Below are positions 1-8,209 of a stretch of DNA of 8,773 nucleotides, one piece after another; within the stretch, counting starts at the first letter, position 1; each line of letters opens with the position of its first letter. The notes beneath the pieces are model-generated. The model had not been told where the DNA came from, did no database searches, and saw only the letters and a list, made by a program, of their open reading frames with translations. Origin of the DNA: an uncultured Candidatus Altimarinota bacterium (GTDB taxonomy: Bacteria; Patescibacteriota; Gracilibacteria; BD1-5; UBA6164); contig CALMDL010000179.1 of NCBI GenBank assembly GCA_937864995.1, positions 1 to 8,773 on the forward strand. The letters are read 5' to 3'. The position numbers and the translations under genes are program-made.

Positions 1-50
1 AAGTAGTTGCTATTTATTGATTATTAATTGCTTTTAGGGTAATTGGTTAA
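1..50 (+). CDS. atpE: ATP synthase F0 subunit c, 3' end only
   Basis: Only the last 15 codons and the TAA stop are present; the gene begins upstream of the window. Read from base 3, the frame gives VVAIYGLLIAFRVIG, which resembles the C-terminal transmembrane helix of the proteolipid c subunit. That subunit forms the rotating c-ring that carries protons or sodium ions through the membrane. The glycine in IYGLL is encoded by TGA (18-20), an early sign of the altered code. The ion-binding carboxylate is not in the fragment. It sits 30 bp ahead of atpF, the usual F0 order (c then b). The identification rests on a short tail plus context. Confidence 0.8.
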
Positions 51-80
51 TTAATTTAATTATTTATTTTTAATTATATT

Positions 81-554
81 ATGGAAAATTTACAATTAGA
101 ATTGATTATCGCTGCTATGATCAATTTTTGAATATTATTCTTTATATTTAAACATTTTCTTTGAGAAAAATTAGCTAAAGCTATTGAGGAAAGAAGAAAA
201 TTTTTACAAGCTTCTGTTGAAGCAGATGATATTGCAAAGAAAAAATTAGAAGAAGCAGAAAAACAAGTAGAAGAATTATTAAATGAAGCTAGAATTAAGG
301 CTGCTGCAATTGAAAAATCAGCAGATGACTTATCTAAACAAAATTCTTATAAAATTATTGAAAAAGCTGAAAAAGAAGCTAGTCATATTTTAGTAAGTGC
401 TAAAACTGAAATAGAAAAAGACAGATTAGATATGGCTAATTCTATGAAATCTAAAATTTTGGATTTATCTTTAAAATTAAATTCTAAAATATTTTGAAAA
501 GAATCTTCAAATAAAGAACTTTTTGAAAAAGAATTAGAAGTATTAACTAAATAA
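81..554 (+). CDS. atpF: ATP synthase F0 subunit b
   Basis: A 157-residue peripheral-stalk subunit of the F-type ATP synthase. Residues about 8-27 form one hydrophobic membrane helix (LIIAAMINFGILFFIFKHFL). Residues 30-145 are charged and Ala/Glu/Lys-rich, typical of the long right-handed coiled coil of the b dimer that holds F1 against the a/c rotor. The length is normal for the family. Three glycines, including G17 in the membrane helix and G28 just after it, are TGA-encoded. The ATG at 81 is the only start that keeps the membrane helix intact. The region before it is purely AT-rich with no Shine-Dalgarno motif. atpH follows after only 8 bp, so the two are probably translated from one mRNA. 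Confidence 0.93.
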
Positions 555-562
555 TTTAAATT

Positions 563-925
563 ATGACTAATACAAATATTAATATAGATAATCTAAATTT
601 AGCGCAATTAAATGAATTGTTAAAAGAAGTTAGATTATATAGAGATTTAAAGAAACAATTGTGAAGTAGAGGAGTTTCTTTATATAATAAATTAAAAAAT
701 AATTCGAATATATTACTTGTTGAATATTTTCCTGCTATATCAGAAGATTTAGCTTGGGAAGAAGCAAAAGTTATTTTCAAAAAAGTTTTTAATTTAAATG
801 AAGTTTCTAGAGAAAATGTTGTTTTTTCTAAAAAAGAAACAATAAAAGGTTGAATTAGAGTTTATGTAGATGATAAAGTAATTGATTTAAGTTACGAAAA
901 AATCGAAAGAATGGTTAGAAAATAA
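563..925 (+). CDS. atpH: ATP synthase F1 subunit delta (short form)
   Basis: A 120-residue protein at the delta position, between atpF and atpA. The C-terminal third has the recognisable delta signature: GGIRVYVDDKVIDLSYEKIE (residues 96-115) matches the pattern in which the delta C-terminal domain ends with a GG-hydrophobic-basic strand followed by 'D.S...L..L'. Delta links the top of the F1 alpha subunits to the b stalk. The usual length is about 175-180 residues, so about 55-60 are missing, mainly from the N-terminal helical bundle that normally binds alpha. The remaining N-terminus is helical and charged. One tryptophan (W65) is encoded by TGG, which helps show that TGA is not Trp here. 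Identity is inferred from the C-terminus and gene order. Confidence 0.82.
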
Positions 926-969
926 AAAAATTTACTAAATTTTTAATTTTAATATTAAATATAATTTTT

Positions 970-2475
970 ATGTCAAAAGACTTACTAAATAGTATTATAA
1001 GTGAAATAGAAAATAAAATTGACTCAGTTGAGTTAAATCCTCAAGTTGGTAATGTTGGTGAGGTTTTCTATTTATGAGATGGTGTTGCTAAAGTTTCAGG
1101 TTTAGGAGAAGTTTCTTATAATGAAGTTGTTGATTTTGAATCAGGTGCAAAAGGTATTGCATTAAACTTAGAAGAACATTTTGTTTGAGTAGTAGTTTTA
1201 TCTTGATTTAATACAATTAAAGAAGGTGAAAAAGTTTACTCAAGTGGTAAAATATTGGAAGTTCCTGTTGGTAAAGGTTTAATTGGTAGAGTTGTTGATG
1301 CTTTATGAAACCCAATTGATGGGCTTGGTGAAGTTAAATCAACTGAAAATTATCCAATTGAAAGAGTTGCTACATGAGTTATGTCTAGAAAATCAGTTCA
1401 TGAACCAATGTCAACTGGTATTAAAGCTATTGATGCTCTTGTGCCAATCGGTAGAGGACAAAGAGAATTAATTATCGGTGATAGACAAACTGGTAAAACT
1501 CAAATTGCAATAGATGCTATTTTAAATCAAAAAGGTCAATGAGTAACTTGTGTATACGTTGCTATTGGTCAAAAAGAAGGTAAAATTGCTAGAATCGTTG
1601 AAGAACTTAAAAAAAGAGGAGCAATGGATTATACTATAGTTGTTGCTGCTTGAGCTTCTGCTCCTGCTTCTATGCAATATTTAGCTCCATATGCTGGTTG
1701 TGCTATGGCTGAATATTTCATGTTCAACAAAGAACATTCTTTAATTATTTATGATGATTTAACTAAACAAGCAAATGCGTATAGAGAAATGTCATTATTA
1801 TTAAGAAGACCACCAGGTAGAGAAGCTTATCCATGAGATGTATTTTATACTCACTCTAGATTACTTGAAAGAGCATCAAAATTAAATGATGAATTAGGTG
1901 CTGGTTCTATGACAGCTCTTCCTATTATTGAAACTCAAGCTTGAGACGTTTCTGCTTATATTCCTACAAACGTAATTTCTATTACTGATGGACAAATATT
2001 TTTAGAATCAAACTTATTTAATGCAGGTCAAAAACCAGCAATCAATGTTTGATTATCTGTTTCAAGAGTTTGAGGTTCTGCACAAATTAAAGGTATGAAA
2101 AAAGTTTCAGGTACTTTAAAATTAGACTTAGCTCAATATAGAGAACTTGCTGCATTTTCACAATTTGCTTCTGATTTAGATGCTGAAACAAAAGCTCAAT
2201 TAGATAGAGGTGCTAGAATGATGGAATTATTAAAACAATGAGTTTACTCTCCAGTAACTGTTGAAAAACAAATTTGTTCTATATATGCAGGTTGAAAAGG
2301 TTATTTAGATGCTATTTCAGTTTCTAAAGTAGGTAAATTTGAACATGATTTATATTCTACTTTAGATGAAGAAAAATCTATTTTAGAATCTATTTCAAAA
2401 GAAAAACAAATGAATGAAGATACTGAAAAGAAATTAATTGAAGTTATTAAAAAAGTTGTTGAATTAAATAAATAA
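970..2475 (+). CDS. atpA: ATP synthase F1 subunit alpha
   Basis: A 501-residue non-catalytic nucleotide-binding subunit of the alpha3-beta3 hexamer, full length for the family. Visible motifs are the N-terminal beta-barrel ending in VVDALGNPIDG (glycine before NP is TGA), the P-loop GDRQTGKT at residues 170-177, the strand [11 protein letters not shown], the [15 protein letters not shown] segment, and the [14 protein letters not shown] segment. That last segment contains the arginine finger (R366), which completes the catalytic site on beta. The C-terminal helical domain is intact. Many conserved glycines are TGA codons, so a standard-code reading would break the gene into fragments. It starts 44 bp after atpH and is followed after 27 bp by atpG. 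No Shine-Dalgarno sequence precedes the ATG. Confidence 0.98.
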
Positions 2476-2502
2476 TTTTATCAAATAAATTAAATAAATT
2501 TT

Positions 2503-3417
2503 ATGGCAAATGCTAAAGAGATAAAAAGAAAAATAGGTTCCATAAAAAATACAGCAAAAATAACTAAAGCTATGGAGTTGATTTCAACTGTAAAGATGAA
2601 AAAATCTCAAGACTTAGTGATGGAAAAAAGAAACTTTGTTTTAGAAATGTTAAAAATATTTTTAAGAGTAGAAGATTATCTTTCAGAGTTTCCTCTTTTT
2701 TCTTCATCTAATTCATGAGAAAAAACTTTGGCGGTAGTTATAACTTCAAATAAATGATTATGTTGAGGTTACAATGTTAATGTTATGAAAAAAGTAAATT
2801 CTTATATAAAAGAAACTTCTGAAGAAATGGATTATATTGCCATTTGAAAAAAAGCTTCAAATTTTATACTTAGAACTTGAAATAACTTAATTGCTGATTT
2901 TAGTGAAGATTTTTCAGATAATTTAGAACCTGTTTTTACAAAAGAAATATCTGAATTTATGAGAGAACAATATCTTTCATGAAAATATAATAAAGTAGTT
3001 GTATTTTATAATTTTTATGTAAATACAATTAGACAAATCCCTGTTGCAAAAGTAAGTTTACCTATAGATTCAGAATCTATTAAACAATATCTTTTTTCAA
3101 TTCTTGAATGACATGTAGACCTAGAGACTGAAATTCAAAATATGAAAAATTCATATGTTTATGATATAGAGCCAAATACTGAAGAATTTGTATATAGTGT
3201 AATTCCTATGGTTTTAGATATGATGCTTTTTGATGTATTATCAAATGCAAAGGCAAGTGAACATAGTTCAAGAATGATTGCCATGAAAAATGCAAAAGAT
3301 AGTGCAAATAAAATTGCAAAAGCTTTAACTTTAAAATACAACAAAGCGAGACAAGCTGGTATTACAAGTGAAGTTTCTGAAATCACTGCTTGAGTTGAAT
3401 CAATGAAAGAAGTTTAA
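2503..3417 (+). CDS. atpG: ATP synthase F1 subunit gamma
   Basis: A 304-residue central-shaft subunit whose rotation drives conformational change in the beta subunits. The N-terminal helix has the conserved pattern [20 protein letters not shown] (residues 8-27). The middle domain begins with the nucleotide-fold-like strand [16 protein letters not shown]. The C-terminal helix carries [19 protein letters not shown] and ends with EVSEITAGVESM, close to the conserved gamma C-terminus; its last glycine is TGA (3391-3393). The length is slightly above the 285-295 usual for the family. The downstream neighbour is not atpD, as is usual, but an inserted membrane-protein gene 62 bp away. Confidence 0.97.
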
Positions 3418-3423
3418 AAATTC

Positions 3424-3451
3424 TTTACACACACTTAAAAAGAACTATAAT
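3424..3451 (+). promoter_or_regulatory. Sigma70-type promoter between atpG and the membrane-protein gene
   Basis: A -35-like TTTACA (3424-3429) is separated by 16 bp from a perfect -10 TATAAT (3446-3451), 28 bp ahead of the next ATG. This would allow transcription of the inserted membrane protein, and perhaps atpD-atpC, independently of the upstream operon. The -10 lies inside an 18-bp perfect palindrome (3446-3463), which might be an operator or chance. The AT-rich background makes TATAAT alone weak evidence; the good -35 and spacing raise it. Confidence 0.5.
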
Positions 3452-3479
3452 AAATTTATTATATTTTAAATATTTTATT

Positions 3480-3821
3480 ATGAAAACATTATTAATTATC
3501 TTAAAGGTAATAGTTAATGCTTTGTTATTTATGTTTTATACATTAGTTTTTATAATTGCATCGAACTTCATTTTTTGATTAGTTTTAGATGTAGTTTTAA
3601 ATAAAGATGTACCATGAAGTGATGATCCAATTCATTGAAAAATGGCTGTATTAGTTATATTTTTATCTTTACTTGTTACTTTATTGTTTAGAAAATTTTT
3701 CTATATAAATATTTTTTCTTCTGAAAAGAAAAAAATAAGTAATGAAAAAAAAGATAATAATTCTAAGACTGAGCCAAACGACGAAGACTTAGAAATTTAT
3801 GTAAATAAAGAAATAAAGTAA
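3480..3821 (+). CDS. Small two-helix membrane protein inside the atp operon, unknown function
   Basis: A 113-residue protein that I do not recognise. Residues 4-40 are strongly hydrophobic (long membrane helix or hairpin). A short loop DVPGSDDPIHGK (43-54) follows, then a second membrane helix at about 55-70 and a basic stretch RKFFY. The tail (about 80-113) is hydrophilic and mixed-charge, rich in Lys, Asn, Asp and Glu, and probably cytoplasmic given the basic residues at the end of helix 2. There is no catalytic motif. Three glycines (33, 46, 53) are TGA-encoded, so it uses the same code as its neighbours. It lies between atpG and atpD on the same strand, with a promoter-like site upstream and a 135-bp gap downstream. 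A role in ATP synthase assembly is possible from position alone, but could equally be unrelated. Confidence 0.8.
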
Positions 3822-3956
3822 TAAATTAAGTTAAAAATTTATACTTATAGATTTATAAGGCATAATTAAATTATAATAAACTTATTTGGAATAATAAAAA
3901 TTTATTATTGCAAAGAATTCAAATTAAAAAAATTTACAATTAATATTTTATATAAA
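3822..3956 (+). promoter_or_regulatory. AT-rich leader before atpD with possible promoter
   Basis: This 135-bp non-coding gap is long compared with the 8-62 bp gaps elsewhere in the operon. It holds a perfect TATAAT (3872-3877) without a convincing -35. It also holds a weaker pair, TTATAC (3839-3844) and CATAAT (3861-3866), with 16-bp spacing. A second promoter for atpD-atpC is plausible, which would make an mRNA with a long leader. A small A/T-only inverted repeat (3890-3909) also lies here. Nothing decides between promoter and spacer. Confidence 0.3.
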
Positions 3957-5357
<1,401 letters not shown>

Positions 5358-5379
5358 TTAGTCTTTTAATTCAAAATTT

Positions 5380-5811
5380 ATGAAATTAAAAATGTTATCA
5401 TTTTCATGAGAAAGTTTTAATTCAGATGAAGTGATTTCTATTACATTAATGACTGCTGTTTGAGAAATAACTATATTAGATAACCATTCTCCATTATTAA
5501 CAAGTGTTAAACCATCGACTATGTATATATTATATATGGATTCAACTTGAGTTGAAAAAAGAGATGATTTTGCAATTTGAAAATGATTTGTTGAAGTAAG
5601 TAATAATGAAGTTAAAATAATGGCTGATATGCTTATTGATATAGAAGATCTTGATGTAGAATATGCAGAAAGAGCTAGAAATAAGGCTATTGAATTAATG
5701 GCTAAATATAGAGATAGTACTGATAAGCTTGACATGGAAAAATATATAGAAGCAGAAGATATGCTTTTAAAATCAATTGCTCAATTAAAGTTAAGTGATA
5801 CTTTAAAATAA
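5380..5811 (+). CDS. atpC: ATP synthase F1 subunit epsilon
   Basis: A 143-residue rotor-stalk subunit that connects gamma to the c-ring and often restrains ATP hydrolysis. The N-terminal beta-sandwich includes GEITILDNHSPLLTSVKPS (residues 28-46), the conserved epsilon strand-turn. It continues with GFVEVSNNEVKIMAD (about 75-89). The C-terminal part (about 95-143) forms the two-helix hairpin (EYAERARNKAIELMAKY and following), so the regulatory domain is present. The length is normal. It is last in the operon and its stop is immediately followed by a strong intrinsic terminator, so the ATP synthase unit ends here. Confidence 0.94.
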
Positions 5812-5856
5812 AAAAATAATAAGACCAAAAAAGATTTGGTCTTATTATTTTTTTTT
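5812..5856 (+). terminator. Intrinsic terminator of the atp operon
   Basis: A near-perfect inverted repeat: the left arm ends in AATAATAAGACCAAA (about 5815-5829), the loop is AAAGA (5830-5834), and the right arm is TTTGGTCTTATTATT (5835-5849). An unbroken T run reaches 5856. The arms are perfectly complementary over at least 15 bp. The GACC/GGTC core is a rare GC cluster in this AT-rich DNA. It begins directly after the atpC stop. The A-run at its start also makes it fairly symmetrical, but there is no convergent gene to terminate. Confidence 0.93.
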
Positions 5857-5863
5857 GTATAAT
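5836..5863 (+). promoter_or_regulatory. Likely promoter of the hxs unit
   Basis: A perfect -10 TATAAT (5858-5863) lies just after the terminator T-run and 34 bp before the next ATG. A poor -35 (TTGGTC, 5836-5841, 16-bp spacer) falls in the right arm of the terminator stem. A separate promoter is expected, because the upstream transcript ends at the terminator and the hxs genes form their own unit. The exact boxes are uncertain. Confidence 0.45.
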
Positions 5864-5897
5864 ACTTCAAATATTTTTTATTTAATAATATAAATAT

Positions 5898-6461
5898 ATG
5901 GAGAATTTTTTAAACAAAATAGTAGATTGAAATAAATTTGAATTACTTATTGATAAAAACATTTTTGATAAAGATATAGTTTTAAAAGCAGCTTATAATT
6001 TTTTAGATAAATGATTTTTCTTTTTTAAGCTAGATAATAATCAAAATATTATTTTAGTTTTTACAAAAAGAGAAGAATGTAGAGAAAAATCTGAAGAAAT
6101 TATTGCTAATTTTAGTGATGAATTGATTTCAGTTTACTTGAGAGATAAATTAGAAAAAGAAAATAAAACTATAAGAGAATCTATAGTTTGAGCAGCTATA
6201 GCAAATAGTTTAGATTCAAATAATTTTGTAAATTTAAATACAAATAATAATCAAGAACAAAATCAAATAGATTTTGATAAAGATATTGATGATATTTTAA
6301 AAGAAATAGAAAATGATCCAGATTTAAAAATAGATGAAGAAGAGATAGAAAGAATTTTAAAAGAAATAGAAGAAGAAACATCAACAGTTGAAGATCAAAA
6401 ACCTACATTTACAATTGATCCTGAGGCTGTAAAAAAAGCTAAAGAAAAATTTAATAAATAA
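5898..6461 (+). CDS. hxsD: His-Xaa-Ser system protein HxsD with acidic C-terminal tail
   Basis: A 187-residue protein. Residues 14-105 follow the HxsD layout: a strand (FELLIDKNIF), the family-like helix VLKAAYNFLDKGFFFF (28-43), a strand (IILVFTK), a helix, and then NFSDELISVYLRDKLEKENK (71-90) leading into RESIVGAAIANSL. HxsD proteins accompany radical SAM maturases HxsB/HxsC in His-Xaa-Ser systems; their exact role is not established. A scaffold or substrate-handling role is my inference. The family is usually about 90-110 residues. Here about 80 extra residues form an Asn-rich linker and an acidic helical tail with two similar copies of ILKEIE (DDILKEIEND and ERILKEIEEE). It starts the unit; the next gene is 8 bp away. 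Assignment is from remembered family pattern plus context. Confidence 0.72.
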
Positions 6462-6469
6462 TTTATTTT

Positions 6470-6667
6470 ATGAATAAAAATTTTGAAATAAGTACTTATT
6501 TTTACCCATCAGAAATTATAAATCAAGCAATAATTGATTTTAATGAAGTTACACAAATAAGTATTCAAGATAATATTTTAACTATATCTTGAAATGATGA
6601 AAATGAAATTAATAATATATTTAATGAATTTATTAATTATGTTATTTGATTAATTAATGAATTATAA
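6470..6667 (+). CDS. Small HxsD-like protein
   Basis: A 65-residue protein, too short and TGA-interrupted to be found easily under the standard code. Its beginning FEISTYFYPSEIINQAIIDF, then EVTQISIQDNILTISG, and a final helix NEINNIFNEFINYVIGLINEL give a strand-helix-strand-strand-helix order that parallels the first 85 residues of the preceding HxsD. FEI/FELL, the A..DF/AAYNF helix and the paired strands line up by eye. It looks like a reduced paralogue, lacking the tail and the conserved C-terminal helix region. It has 8 bp to the upstream gene and 31 bp to hxsB, so it is very likely co-transcribed. It may be a partner subunit or a peptide-recognition element; neither is shown. It is not a plausible precursor, having no His-x-Ser motif. 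Confidence 0.62.
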
Positions 6668-6698
6668 AATGTTATATATATAATTTAAACAATATAAA

Positions 6699-8180
6699 AT
6701 GTTAAATATTAATAATTTAAAAAAAATAGATAATAATACTTGATTTTTTAGATTTAAAAAATTTTGAGATGATTATTTAATAACTAATGATATTGCAAAG
6801 TATTCTTTTTTATCAAAGGATGAATTTTCTAATTTTATTTCTTGATGATTAAAATCATGAGATAAATACAATGAGCTATTAGAAAAGAATTTTATAAAAA
6901 ATAATAATTATGAAAAAGAGATGGCTAGTGCATTTGCTTTAAAAAATAATTTTTTAGCATATTGACCATCACTTCATATTGTTGTTACTACACTTAGATG
7001 TAATCATAAATGTCAATATTGTCATGCTGCTGTTGCACCAATGACTGCTAAAGAAATGGATATGACTGAAAGTACTGCAAAAAAAGTTGTGGATACTATA
7101 TTTTTTACAAGTAATCCTAGTTTAACTATTGAGTTTCAATGATGAGAATCTTTGGTTAATTGGCCAATTGTAAAATATATTGTTGAATATGCTGAAGTAA
7201 AAGCTTTTCATCTTAAAAAGAATTTAACTTTTGCACTTGTTTCAAATTTATCTTTAATGGATGAAGAAAAATTAGATTATTTAATAAGTCATAATGTTCA
7301 AATTTCAACTAGTTTAGATTGAGATGAGGAAACTCATAACTTTAATAGAACATTTAAAGAGTGAAATAGTTTTGATAAAGTTACTTATTGGATAAAGAGA
7401 ATTAATGAAGAATATGTAAATAGATGAATTGAAACTAAAGTTTGAGCTTTACTTACTGTAACTAAAAAAACTCTTCCTAGGTATAAAGAAGTAATTGATA
7501 CATATGTTTCATTAGGTTTAGATGGTATATTTTTAAGACCATTAAATCCATATGGTTTTGCTGCTGCAGAATTAGAAAAACTTTGATATGAACCAGAAGA
7601 ATTTATTGATTTTTATAAAAAATCTTTAGAATATATTATAGAAATAAATAAAAATTGAACTATATTTAAAGAAGCTTTATCTTCAATTTATCTATCAAAA
7701 ATACTTACACCAAAAGATCCAAATTTTTTAGATGAAAGAAGTCCATGTTGAGCTTGTATATGACAAGTTGCATATAATTATGATTGAAAAATTTATAGTT
7801 GTGATGAATGAAGAATGCTTTGAAGAATGTGAGATCAAAATTTTTTAATGACTGAAGTTACAGATTCTTGAGCTGAGACATATAAAAATATGATTGAAAG
7901 TGAAACTACAAAAATAATGGTTCAAGCTTCAACTTTAGATTGATTACCAGGGTATAATGATAGTGTTTATAAACCATATATATGAGTTTGTCCAATACAT
8001 TCTTATAAACTTAGTTGAAATATTATTCCTACATATGCAAAGGATCATAAAAGAATACTTGATTATGCAGTTCTAGATTACTTATTTAATAAAATAAGAA
8101 ATGATGCTGATAAAAGTATATTTGAAAAATGGTTATGAATGGAAAATAATTTAGTTACTAGTCAATGTGAATCAATTTAA
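6699..8180 (+). CDS. hxsB: His-Xaa-Ser system radical SAM/SPASM maturase HxsB
   Basis: A 493-residue radical SAM enzyme. The N-terminal domain FFRFKKFGDDYLITND...YSFLSKDEF (16-42) is the typical HxsB opening. The radical SAM cluster motif CxxxCxxC is CNHKCQYC, with C101, C105 and C108. The SAM-binding GGE motif is G148-G149-E150, both glycines being TGA codons (7140-7145). A C-terminal SPASM-type region has C350, C353, C368 (PCGACIGQVAYNYDGKIYSC) and C431 for auxiliary Fe-S clusters; C490 is near the C-terminus. Such enzymes start radical chemistry by cleaving S-adenosylmethionine and modify ribosomally made peptides. The substrate here should be the adjacent HxsA. TGG encodes tryptophan three times, showing TGA and TGG are distinct. 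A standard-code reading would stop at residue 15. HxsB is preferred over other SPASM maturases because of the N-terminus and the His-x-Ser precursor next door. Confidence 0.86.
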
Positions 8181-8209
8181 TATATAAATAAATTTATAAT
8201 CTTTATATT

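Noticed and set aside
3159..3386. Reverse-strand open frame opposite atpG, hydrophobic
   Set aside because: Shadow of the conserved gamma C-terminal helix; no independent support.
3890..3909. AATAATAAA/TTTATTATT inverted repeat as a terminator
   Set aside because: A/T only, two-base loop and no T-run; too weak to terminate, and such repeats are expected by chance in this DNA.
5358..5735. Reverse-strand open frame of 125 codons
   Set aside because: It is antisense to atpC, which has clear epsilon homology; the peptide is Ser/Leu/Ile-rich low-complexity without motifs.
6741..8155. In-frame TGA codons as selenocysteine or as a decayed pseudogene
   Set aside because: They occur in every gene at glycine positions, including housekeeping ATP synthase genes, with no SECIS-like element; the frames are otherwise intact.
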